Assembly (NCBI GenBank): GCA_001875255.1
Contig: MJAN01000002.1
Span: forward strand, 62,001 to 126,000
DNA from: Candidatus Sabulitectum silens
GTDB lineage: Bacteria; Fermentibacterota; Fermentibacteria; Fermentibacterales; JCC-6
Direction of reading: 5' to 3'
DNA length: 64,000 nucleotides
The translations under genes and the position numbers were made by a program. The notes beneath the pieces were generated by a model, which worked only from the letters and a program-made list of their open reading frames with translations, was not told the DNA's origin and did no database searches. Shown here in pieces: positions 49,095 through 58,447 of this stretch (position 1 is its first letter; each line of letters begins with the position of its first letter).

Positions 49095-50467
49095 GAGCCC
49101 CGTACCTTCATGGGAACACCCAGCCGTTCGGCCAGGGCCCGGTCCTGTGTATGTCCGCGCCGGAACCCTTTACCGCGGAAACGACGGTTTCGGTACCGGA
49201 GGCCTTCGCAATGCGGATGAACTTGAGAAGGTGTTCCCAGGCATTCTCCACTCCGGGATCGCATATCCTCAAATACTCAGTCTCCCCGGAGGCATTCAGG
49301 CTGATACTCACCGAGTTAACCGAGGCCAGAAGCTCCCCTACCTTCTCATCATCCATGAATGAAGTGCACAGGCCGTTGGTGTTCAGCCTTATGCGGGAAC
49401 CGGTGGTGGCAAGTTCACCGCAGCACTTCACCACGAGATCGCTCCTGAGGGTGGGTTCCCCGAAACCGCAGATCACGATCTCATCGAAACCGTGGAGGGG
49501 CAGGGCCCTGATGGTGGAGAGCACCAGCCTCTCCGGAGGATCCGAAGGGTGCCTGAGGAAATGGCCGCCAACGCCGTCGGCGTGCCGCCTGATGCAGAAG
49601 CGGCAGCGGTTGTTGCACCGGGAGGTAAGGTTGAGATAAACAGAATCTCCATACCTGTAAACTATATCCGCCCTTCTGTTCAGGGGATGAAGAAGGAAGG
49701 CCCTCATGGCATTTTCCCACAGTACGAAAGACATGCCCTCTATAGACAGGTCGCCCCCATGAAGTTCCCTTATGGCTTCGATGACGAATCGGGTGTAGGC
49801 CGGCTGGTTCCTTCTTCCACGGAAGGGCTCCGGAGGAAGGAAGGGAGAATCGGTCTCGGCGAGCAGGAGGCGCCGGGGAATCCGGGAAACGGTCCTCCGT
49901 AGTTCGTGGTTCCTTTTGTATGTCACCGGCCCTCCGACCCCTATGTAGAATCCCCTCGAAACCGCCTCCTCGGTTTCCTTCTCTCCACCGTTCCAGCAGT
50001 GGAGGACAACGGGTACCGAAGGTGACTGTGGCAGCTCTGAAAGCACCGCCGCCTCGGCATTCCGGGAGTGCACTATGAGAGGATATCCGATGGATTCCGC
50101 AAGCTCGATATGCCGGTGGAACCAGTCCACCTGAACATCCTTCCGGTGGGTCATGTGGTAAAATCAAGGCCTGTCTCACCCACCGCGGCGGTCTCCGGGG
50201 CTATGAAGGTCTTCAGCAGGCTGTGCCACTCACCTTCCCCGCCCTTTCCTGGCAGGTGTTCCGGGTGGAAGGCCGATGCGGAGAAGTAGCCTGTCTCACC
50301 GGCGATCCTTATGGCTTTCAGGGCCGTGGGAAGGTCAACCGAGGGATCATTACATGGGTGATACCCGCCTTTTCGGCGTCTGCCCTGACCTGGGGGAGAT
50401 CACCGTCGAAGTGGCTGAAATGGAGATGAGCGTGGCTGTCGAAACCGGGGCTACCTCCAGATGACAT
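49091..50467 (-). CDS. TatD-family hydrolase fused to TatD-linked radical SAM protein, three frameshifts
   Basis: The first 260 or so residues are a TatD-type metal-dependent nuclease/hydrolase (FDSHAHLHFSHFDGDLPQV, TAAVGETGLDF, GYPLIVHSRNAEAA, LLLAETDSPFLPP). The remaining 190 are a radical SAM domain with the cluster motif CNNRCRFC, followed by GFDEIVICGFGEPTLRSDLV and NTNGLCTSF. These two families are often encoded side by side and described as TatD-associated radical SAM proteins; here they are one chain. The start ATG 50467 overlaps the purA end. Frames break near 50343, 50160 and 49145, each repaired by one base. About 458 residues are encoded. The reaction is unknown. Confidence 0.88.
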
Positions 50468-51703
50468 CTTCACGTCCGGGTCCGGTGGATATGGCGGTAA
50501 CCGGCACGCGGACTATTTTCTCCACGGCCAGGACATATTCCTTCGCCCCACTGGGAAGGATGCTCCAGCTTCTCTCTCCCCTGATGTCCTCCCGCCACCC
50601 CTGGAAGGTCTCATACACCGGAACAAGATTGCCCATGAACCTTCCCGGTGAGAAGTTTCCGCCCTGGTAGGAGGTGCAGATCTTCAGCTCTTCGAACCCG
50701 CTGAGTACGTCGAGAAGGGTCAGTGTTATGGAAGTGCAGCCGTTCAGCCTCGCGGCGTAGGCGGCGAGAACGCCGTCGAGCATCCGCATCGTCTTGGTCT
50801 GCCGGTGGTGGTTCCGAACTCGTTGCCGGCGGTCCTTATGCGGTCTCCGGTTGAGTTATCCTGTTCCGTGGGGAATGGACCCGCCCCGACCCTTGTGGAG
50901 TACGCCTTGAGTATGCCGTTGACCTGGTCGACGGATGTGGGGCCGAAACCAAGGCTGGTACAGGCAGCTCCTGAAACGCACTGGCCGCAGGTAACGAAGG
51001 GGTATGAGCCGTGGTCGGGATCAAGAAGTGAGCCCTGGGCGCCCTCGGCTATCACGCTGTCGCCCCTGAGCAGGAACTGTTCCAGGGCAAGGGACACATC
51101 CCCGGCGAAGACCTTTACCCTGTGGGCGGCGGCGGTGAACCTGCCTGCGTCCTCCTCGAGAACCGCCGATTCCTCCGGGGAAAGGTTAAGCTCCCGGCTA
51201 ATCTCCCTGGTGTGAAAATCCACCAGCTCACTGAAGATGGCGTTGTCGGCGGTGTCCTCCAGCCTGATCCCATTCCGGCGGTATTTCCTTACATAGGTGG
51301 GTCCTATTCCCCTGCCGGTTGTTCCTATGCGGTCCCCCGCCAGGGCTTTTTCCGCCCGGTTCTCAAGAAGCCTGTAACCCGGGTGGGTAAGGTTTACCTT
51401 GCCGGATATCAGCAGCCTCTTCCCCACGGAGATACCGGCTTCCTCTATTGTTCTTATCTCATCAAGTACTGCAACGGGATCCATTACGCAAGAAGCACCG
51501 ATCATGGCGGTGACATCCGGTCTGACAAGGCCGGATGGAAGCAGATGAAGGGCGAACTTGCTGCCCTCGGCCATCACCGTGTGGCCGGCGTTTGCCCCTC
51601 CGCTGAACCTTGCCACCGCGGCGGCCTTACCCGCCAGGTGATCCACCATTTTTCCCTTGCCCTCGTCACCCCACTGAAGACCAACTACTATAGTCACCGG
51701 CAT
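50451..51703 (-). CDS. purA: Adenylosuccinate synthetase, one frameshift
   Basis: PurA makes adenylosuccinate from IMP, aspartate and GTP. The P-loop VVGLQWGDEGKGKMVDHLAG is at the N-terminus. GGANAGHTV, GTTGRGIGPTYVRKYRRNGI and SVDQVNGILKAYSTRVGAGP are family motifs. A frameshift near 50790 precedes the C-terminus (GRPRRCGMLDGVLAAYAARL to VIWR). I chose ATG 51703, which starts right at the domain; 16 more upstream residues are open but unlike the family. About 417 residues are encoded. Confidence 0.95.
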
Positions 51704-51705
51704 AT

Positions 51706-52293
51706 TCAGCTCCCCACCGATACTCCAGAGGCGGTTGCCGTGGCGATCCACCTGCAGAGTTCATTCATACCGCTTCCATCAATGGAGGAAACCGGGATCA
51801 CCGGGCCCAGTTCTCCCGCCGTCCTGACGGAAACCGCCAGCTTGCCCCTTTTCAGCTTGTCGCTTTTGGTCAGGGCAACGATGTAAGGCTTGCCGCCCTC
51901 CTTCAGATACTCCGCCATTGAGAGGTCGCTCTCAAGGGCCGGATGCCTGGCGTCCACCAGAAGGACCGTTCCCCTGAGGGGTTTTCTCTCACGGAGATAC
52001 CACCCGATCCAGTCAATCCACTGGGAGCGGAGGTTCTCCGGCGCCTTGGCATAGCCGTATCCTGGAAGATCGGCGATGTAAAAATTCCTGTTAGTAGTGA
52101 AAATATTGATGTACTGTGTGCAACCCGGGCGGGAGCTGGTCCTGGCTACCTTCCTACCCCCGGCGAGCCTGTTGATCAGAGATGATTTCCCCACGTTGGA
52201 ACGGCCTATGAAAGCCACCTCGGGAAGGCCGTCCACGGGAAGTCCCGGGGGACCGGGGCAGCTTTTCAGGAACTCGATCTGAAGCCTGGCCAA
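51706..52293 (-). CDS. engB: Ribosome biogenesis GTP-binding protein EngB/YsxC
   Basis: This intact 195-residue GTPase has G1 FIGRSNVGKSSLINRL, G2 TSSRPGCTQ, G3 IADLPGYGYAKAP and G4 LTKSDKL, the set found in EngB, which assists large-subunit assembly. It starts at TTG 52293 just past the clpX stop and ends two bases before purA. The order clpX-engB is common. Confidence 0.96.
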   Translation of the reverse strand: MARLQIEFLKSCPGPPGLPVDGLPEVAFIGRSNVGKSSLINRLAGGRKVARTSSRPGCTQYINIFTTNRNFYIADLPGYGYAKAPENLRSQWIDWIGWYLRERKPLRGTVLLVDARHPALESDLSMAEYLKEGGKPYIVALTKSDKLKRGKLAVSVRTAGELGPVIPVSSIDGSGMNELCRWIATATASGVSVGS

Positions 52294-52294
52294 C

Positions 52295-53540
52295 TCAGAC
52301 GGCCTTCTGGCCGCGTGGGCGCAGCACTTCCTCCGGAGGCTTGCCCGCTGTAACGCATTCCTCGCCGATGATAAGCTTCTCCACCTCTCCCCTGCGGGAG
52401 GGCATGCTGTACATGGGTTCCAGAAGTATTTTCTCCACGATGGACCTGAGCCCCCTGGCGCCGCTTTCGCTCTTCTTGGCCTCCCTGGCCATGGCAGTCA
52501 GGCTTCGGGGGTAAACTGGAGGTCTATGTCCTCCAGGGAGAACATATACCTGTACTGCTTGATCAGGGCATTCTTGGGCTCTTTGAGCACCCGGACTAGA
52601 TCATTCTCGGAAAGGTCGTCCAGGGTTACCATCACAGGAAGGCGACCGGCCAGCTCAGGTATGATCCCGTAATGGACCAGATCGTAAACCTGTGCCTTCT
52701 TCAGTATCTTCACCCCTTCATTCTCCTCGTTCTCTGAAATGGGGGCGTTGAAACCCAGGGAAGAACTCCGTACTCTGTTGGAAATAATCTTCTCTATTCC
52801 GTGGAATGCTCCGCCGCATATGAAGAGGATATTGGTGGTGTCCACCTGGATGTGGTCCTGGTAGGGATGCTTCCTGCCGCCCCCGGGGGGAACGCCGGCC
52901 ACGGTGCCCTCCACGATTTTCAGAAGGGCCTGCTGAACACCCTCGCCTGAGACATCACGGGTAATGGAGGAGTTCTCGGATTTCCTCGCTATCTTGTCGA
53001 TCTCATCGATGTAGATTATTCCCTGCTGGGCGGTTTCCACATCCATGTCGGTAACCTGAAGGAGCCTCAGCAGTATGTTCTCCACGTCTTCACCCACATA
53101 ACCCGCCTCGGTGAGGGTGGTGGCATCGGCAATGGCGAAGGGAACGTCCAGTATTCCCGCCAGTCCTTGCCAGGAGGGTTTGCCCACTCCGGTGGGTCCC
53201 AGAAGGATTATGTTGCTCTTCTCCAGCTCCACCGAAGCCGTGGAATCGCCCTTGCTCAGCAGCCTTCTGTAGTGATTGTAGACCGCCACGGAAAGAACCC
53301 TTTTGGCCTCTTCCTGGCCAACGACATAGAGGTCCAGCTGGTCCTTGATCTCCCTGGGAGTCGGAAGCTCCTTCTTCAGGAAGGACGGTGTGCTGCCGGA
53401 TACCGCTTCGCTGGTCTCGGTGACTATCTCGTGGCAGTAGCGCACGCAGTCGTCGCAAATGAGACCCCGGGGCCCTGTATCAGGTGTCTGACCTCGTTGG
53501 TGGGTCTGTTGCAGAACGAACATCTGTTTTCTTTCGGCAT
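52295..53540 (-). CDS. clpX: ATP-dependent Clp protease ATP-binding subunit ClpX, several frameshifts
   Basis: ClpX unfolds proteins for ClpP. The N-terminal zinc domain begins [20 protein letters not shown], then CDDCVRYC. The AAA core has [20 protein letters not shown], Walker [18 protein letters not shown] and [20 protein letters not shown]. Walker A reads [15 protein letters not shown] instead of GKTLLARTLAG: two indels about 20 bases apart (one A, then two bases) cancel out, which explains the odd residues. Other breaks lie near 53480 and 52498. About 415 residues are encoded. It ends two bases from engB. Confidence 0.95.
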
Positions 53541-53542
53541 GA

Positions 53543-54128
53543 TCACTCTCTATTCATCAGAATATTATCTATGATCCCGTATTCAAGGGCCTCTTCAGCA
53601 TTCATCCAGAAATTGCGGTCGCTGTCGAGGTTGATCCTTTCCACCGGCTGACCGGTGTGCCGGGAAAGTATGCCGTCCATCTGTTCCCGGATCTTCAGTA
53701 TCTCCCTGGCCTCTATCTGTATGTCCGAGGACTGGCCCCTGACACCGCCCATGGGCTGGTGGATCATGACCCTGGCATGGGGGTAGGATGCTTCTTTTGC
53801 CCTTTGTTCCCGCGGCCAGGAGCACCGATGCCATGGAAGCAGCGCTGCCCATGCAGAATGTGGATATGGCGGGCTTGATGAACTGCATGGTATCGTAAAT
53901 GGCAAGCCCGGCGGAAACGGAGCCCCCGGGGCTGTGTATGTACATGTTGATGTCCCGCCTGGAATCCTGGCCTTCAAGGAAGAGAAGCTGGGCAACCACC
54001 AGGCTGGCGGTCTGGGCGGATATTACATCGCCGATAAAAACGATGCGGTCCTTGAGAAGCCTGGAATAGATGTCGTATGAACGCTCGGAATTGCCGTCTC
54101 TTTCAACGACGAAGGGGATTACCGACAT
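53543..54128 (-). CDS. clpP: ATP-dependent Clp protease proteolytic subunit, one frameshift
   Basis: This serine protease forms the chamber for ClpX. It starts [20 protein letters not shown]. The active serine lies in [20 protein letters not shown], the histidine in [20 protein letters not shown] and the aspartate in the C-terminal [21 protein letters not shown] frameshift near 53810 separates the serine and histidine blocks. About 194 residues are encoded. The ATG at 54128 overlaps the tig stop (TAATG). The order tig-clpP-clpX is conserved in many bacteria. Confidence 0.96.
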
Positions 54129-55390
54129 TATTCAGCTCCTTCTGTTTCTGCCTCCTGCGCCCCGGGATCGACCTTAACCCAGAACCATGGCACTGTATCT
54201 GTATCCCCGGAACCCTCTTCCGGTTCCTCCGGGGTCTTTTCCTCTAGTATGGCATTATCAACAACGAATTCCAATGCCCTTTCGTTCCTGGACCTGTCCA
54301 GGAAGGCGGATCTGCTGTCCCCGGAGGCTACCGCCTCGGCTATCTCCTGTTCAGGGATCTCAAGGCTCTCCTGTATGGCGATCTCACGAAGCAGAAGGAA
54401 CTCCCGCACCTTCCTTTCGGCCATTTCCGCAGCTGCCTTCAGCGTTGACTCGTCCTTCTCGTCGCTTTCCATACGGCTCAGATACTCGGTCCTGAGGTTT
54501 TCAACCATGAAGCCGGGCACATCGAACTGGTTGTTCTCCAGGATGATATCCACCGCCAGTCTTTCCCGGTAGCCCTTCATCTCTTCCTCGTACCTGGCGG
54601 TTATGTCCTGAAGGACCTTTTCCCGGAACTCGGACATGGTCTCGAATCCCCCTCCTTCGAGGCGAACTCGTCGTCGAGATCGGGGTAGGAATGGGCCTTG
54701 ACCTCCTTCACCGTGAAGGTGTGGGCCGGGCCGGCAAGCTCCTCCTCCCCCTCTTTGCGAATTTTCATCTGCATGGTGAAGGTGTCCCCGGGCCTTACTC
54801 CTGTTATCAGCTCATCAAACCCGGGCCCATGTCGTTCTGGCTTATCACCGCGGAAGTTCCCTGGGCTCTTTGCTGTCGGGGTCGGGATATGTAAGCACCA
54901 CGAGGTCGTTCTCCTCCGCCGGGGAGTCGGTCTCCGTGTAGTCCACGAACTGCCTGCGTATGTGTTCGATGGTTTCCTCTAGGGCCTTGTGGGTGTCGTA
55001 TGCCGGAAGGGACAGGGTTATCTCCCTGTAATCCACGGGCTCGGGGGTGTCGAAAATGTTGTAGGTAACCGTATAGATGTAGTCTTCACCTTCAACCGGA
55101 AGGAGGTTCTCGAACTCCGGGTCCTCATCGGAAAGCACCCAGTCAAACTCGTCGAAGAGACCTTCGGTAAGCTGTTTGTGGGCCTTCTCCGCCACCTCGG
55201 CTATAATGAGATTTCCGAATTTTTTTTCAAGGATGGCATCGGGAACATGCCCCGGGCGGAAACCGGGCATGTTCACCTCCCTGGAGATATCCCTCTTCAC
55301 CTTCCTGAATATCTTCTTCAGGTCGGTTGAATCCATGGTGAACCTTACGGTCCGTTTCGTACCCTCTTCCTTTATCAGCTCGTATCCCAT
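54128..55390 (-). CDS. tig: Trigger factor, one or two frameshifts
   Basis: This ribosome-bound chaperone and prolyl isomerase has the N-terminal ribosome-binding region with [20 protein letters not shown] (the conserved GFRxGxxP). A middle FKBP-like region includes [18 protein letters not shown], and the C-terminal helical part runs [20 protein letters not shown]. One frameshift lies near 54850 and another may be near 54640. About 420 residues are encoded. The tail is acidic. Confidence 0.94.
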
Positions 55391-55570
55391 TGCATCCTCG
55401 ATTTCTACTGTTCATGAAAGCTCGCCAAAAGGCTGCGGCCATTAGCTGGGCAATTAAACCGCTGCGGCACAAGCTATTGCGTTTCCCCCGGCGGGAACGC
55501 TTTATTTCCTCTTCAGCCGGGGAATATGCTTCAATCGATGCCTGAAAGCAAAGTAAGGGCTCCTGCCCCC

Positions 55571-56236
55571 CTAGGGCGTGTTCCTTCTGTTCCCTATCAG
55601 TCTAGCCTCGTCGCTGTTGGGGTAGATCTCCAGGATCAGGGATTCAAGCCGGTTCATATCCGCCGCGGCGGAGTGGGCTCCGTATATGGCCGCCGCCCGG
55701 GCAAGGGCAGTGGGAGCCCTGTCCGAGGCGGGATACCTGAAGTATACCGCGGTGAACTCCTCGATTGCCCTGTGGGTTTCCCCGAGGTTCTGGTGGCAGA
55801 GGGCCAGATGGTAGAGTGCGTCCGGAGCAACGGAAGCGTCGGGGTTTCCCATGGCAACTTCAAAGAAACCCCGGGCGGCCACTGAGTACCCGCCCTGCTG
55901 ATACTGCCTGTAGGCCTCATCGTAGGCTGTCTGAACCGATTCCGGGGTCTCTCCTGCGGGGCTTGCCACCCCGGAGGCCAGAAGCCTCTCCAGCTGGTCC
56001 ACAAGATTCCTGAGGTCCTCGGTTTCCGTGGAGCTCCTCATCCCCGCCTGGGCCTGTATGGCACGAAGAAGGGTCTCGTTCTGCCTGGCAACTGTTTTGA
56101 TGGAATCCAGGGTTCGGGCCATCTCCGCCGTCCTTGTGTCCACATTTTCCACCCTGCCCGGGGAATCGATCCATTTACCCCCCCAGCAGGCTGTGAAAAG
56201 AAGACTGATAGCTATAACTGTTACTCTCTTCACCAT
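55571..56236 (-). CDS. cpoB: Tol-Pal cell-division coordinator CpoB/YbgF-like lipoprotein
   Basis: This intact 221-residue protein has the lipoprotein signal MVKRVTVIAISLLFTAC, a coiled-coil stretch (TAEMARTLDSIKTVARQNET, then LRNLVDQLERLLASG) and C-terminal tetratricopeptide-like repeats (AYDEAYRQYQQGGYSVAARG, ALYHLALCHQNLGETHRAIE). This order matches CpoB, which links Tol-Pal to cell-wall synthesis; a lipobox is not found in all members. It follows pal after three bases. Confidence 0.88.
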   Translation of the reverse strand: MVKRVTVIAISLLFTACWGGKWIDSPGRVENVDTRTAEMARTLDSIKTVARQNETLLRAIQAQAGMRSSTETEDLRNLVDQLERLLASGVASPAGETPESVQTAYDEAYRQYQQGGYSVAARGFFEVAMGNPDASVAPDALYHLALCHQNLGETHRAIEEFTAVYFRYPASDRAPTALARAAAIYGAHSAAADMNRLESLILEIYPNSDEARLIGNRRNTP

Positions 56237-56239
56237 GCT

Positions 56240-56767
56240 CTACTCCGGAAGCACGCGGAGATGAACCCGCCGGTTCTGGGAGTAGGCCCAGTCGTCGGAG
56301 CCTGAAACGAAGGGTCTTTCCTTGCCGTAGCTCACGGTTTCCAGTCTGGAACTGGAAATACCGTAATCAACCAGGTACTGGTAAACGGACTGGGCCCGTC
56401 TTTCACCCAGGGCCAGGTTGTAGTCGATGGTGCCCCTTTCGTCGCAGTGGCCCTCAAGAAGAAGTCTGAAGCCGGAGTTGTTCATTATGTATCCGGCGTT
56501 GGTCATCAGGGTGTTCATCATCTCCGTTGAGAGTTCTTCCGAGTCGTACTGGAAGAATACATCGTTCAGCGCAGCCTGATGGACCTCAAGCCGCTGGGAA
56601 TAGGTTTCCACCGTGTCGTCGGCCCATACACCGACTCCAAGGGTGTCGCCTCCGCTGAACTCCAGGGAATCGGGGTCGGTTCCCCCTCCGTTGGTTTCAT
56701 CCGGCCTGCAGCCGGGAAGGAAGAACACGATCAGGGAGCACGCCAGGGCAACTGTGATCTTTTTCAT
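56240..56767 (-). CDS. pal: Peptidoglycan-associated lipoprotein Pal
   Basis: The lipoprotein signal is MKKITVALACSLIVFFLPGC. The OmpA-type domain has FFQYDSEELSTEMMNTLM and the peptidoglycan-binding LLLEGHCDERGTIDYNLALG, then ERRAQSVYQYLVDYGISSSR. It anchors the outer membrane to the wall and binds TolB. I chose ATG 56767, which overlaps the tolB stop by four bases. About 175 residues, intact. Confidence 0.95.
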   Translation of the reverse strand: MKKITVALACSLIVFFLPGCRPDETNGGGTDPDSLEFSGGDTLGVGVWADDTVETYSQRLEVHQAALNDVFFQYDSEELSTEMMNTLMTNAGYIMNNSGFRLLLEGHCDERGTIDYNLALGERRAQSVYQYLVDYGISSSRLETVSYGKERPFVSGSDDWAYSQNRRVHLRVLPE

Positions 56768-57953
56768 TGGATTCCTCCGTGTGCGGATACAGGGGACCAC
56801 GCGGCGCAGTAGCTTTCACTGCCCGTGGTAAGCCTGTGCAATGTTAGTTTGTTCAGTTCAAGAAGATATATGGACCGGGTTCCGTCTTTGTCGCTGGAGA
56901 AGGCCAGGTGCCTTCCCGTGGGCGACCATACAGGATCTTCGTTCAGTGTTCCATAGGTGGTGACCTGTCTTACATCGGTGCCGTCGGAGTTCATTACGAA
57001 AATGTGGAAGTTTCCGCCGACCCTTGCGCAGTAGGCTATTCTGTCGCCGGTGGGGGACCATGAGGGGCTGTCGCAATAACCGTGGGAGAAACCCGCCCTC
57101 TGGGACGTTCCTCCGGCTGCGTCCATGGTGTAGAGCTGGGATACCCCACGCGGTCGCTGGTGAAGATAAGCTGCTGGCCCGTGGGGGAAAAGGAAGCCGA
57201 GGTCTCGATGGACCCCCGGGTGGTGAGTCGGAGAAGGTCCGATGTTGCCATGTCGTATCGGTAAAGGTCCGAATTGCCGGCAACACTCCTTGTAAAGGCG
57301 ATGTAGCCCGACCCCGGTGCCCAGGCGGGCGAGGTGTTCACTCCACCGGTTACTATCCTCCTGGCGGAACTCCCCGCAAAGGAATACAGGTAGAGGTCGC
57401 CGGTTCCGTTCCTGTAGGACGTGAAGGCGATGCTGGCCCCGTCGGGGCTCCATGCCGGGGTGGTTATCACTTCGGTATCGCTTATGACCGTCCGGGGGGG
57501 GCGATGGTCAAGTGTGGATGCGCTAAGGGTGTAGGAGCCGCCGCTCCTGGTTACGTAAGCCACTCTGGTGGAGGCAATCCCCTCTTCACCGGAAAGCAGG
57601 TAGACCAGTTCGTCGGCGAAGCTGTGAACGAGAACCTCCCAGGAAGGGCCGGAGTACTCCTTTTTCAGAAGCATTTCCCCCTCCGCGCCGTCTACATCCA
57701 CCACAAGCAGATATCCCCCGGACCTCCCCGAAAGAACGCACCTGGCGTGGGCATAACCCTCGCCCCGGGGAACGGTTTCCAGTATTCCTGAGAAATCTAT
57801 GTCGAACTCAAGCTGTTCGGCGGCCTCCCTGCTGCCGGAAAGCTCAAAGCTCACCGGTATGCACTCCGCGCCGATGGGTGTCATCTCCATGAACTCCGAG
57901 GCAAAGGCTCCGGAAACCAGCAGAAAAATCGCTATGAATGCCAATTTGAACAT
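56764..57953 (-). CDS. tolB: Tol-Pal system beta-propeller protein TolB, one frameshift
   Basis: The periplasmic protein has signal peptide MFKLAFIAIFLLVSGAFA, an N-terminal domain, and repeated WD40-like blades of the type TPAWSPDGASIAFTSYRNGT, APGSGYIAFTRSVAGNSDLY and PSWSPTGDRIAYCARVGGNF. One frameshift near 57145 (SDRVG then VSQLYTMDAAGG) is repaired by one base. About 396 residues are encoded. It is the first gene of tolB-pal-cpoB; tolQ, tolR and the tonB/tolA-like gene lie about 4 kb away. Confidence 0.94.
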
Positions 57954-58074
57954 CGCTGAACAACCCTCCCGAGTAGTGTACCCATGACGGTAGTATAATA
58001 TTCCTCAGGGGGCAGCATGTTCCCGCCCCGAACCGGGGAAGGACGAACAGGTTACATATGGGAAGGAGAGGAAA

Positions 58075-58444
58075 ATGGAACACAGGACGCTGAATGACCA
58101 CCGGGACCGTAGAGGGTATGTGATAAACCCTTCGCGGAAATGGAAGACACCGGGGACATTACCAATTTCCATACCTTCACCATCGAGCCGGGACACTCCA
58201 GGGGAAACCATTTTCACCCTGCGCGGAATGAACAGGTCCTTGTGCTTGCCGGAGAAATAGAGGTACGGACCCCCGCCGGGACCAGGACCCTCACCGGCCT
58301 CAGCCCCTCCATACTCACCATTCCAGGGGCATGGAGCACACATTCGTGAACGGTTCTGATGAAACCGCGGTGGTGATGTGCTGGAGCAGCGAAAGGGATA
58401 CCGGTTTCCAGGGCGAGGACACGGTGAGGTTACCGCAGGAATAG
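58075..58444 (+). CDS. Small cupin-domain protein, two frameshifts
   Basis: This single-domain cupin has ITNFHTFTIEPGHSRGNHFH, then PARNEQVLVLAGEIEVRT, with the histidine pair and glutamate for metal binding; a second cupin motif has PGAWSTH and HTFVNGSD. It resembles WxcM-like and other sugar-isomerase cupins, but specificity cannot be assigned. Frames break near 58140 and 58340; about 122 residues are encoded. It starts behind GGAAGGAGAGG, is divergent from tolB and ends three bases from the convergent transporter stop. Confidence 0.75.
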
Positions 58445-58447
58445 AGG

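Noticed and set aside
55479-55506. Hairpin GCGTTTCCC/GGGAACGC followed by TTTATTT between tig and cpoB
   Set aside because: The T-rich side points along the plus strand, where no gene precedes it; one arm has a bulge. I could not assign it to a transcript.
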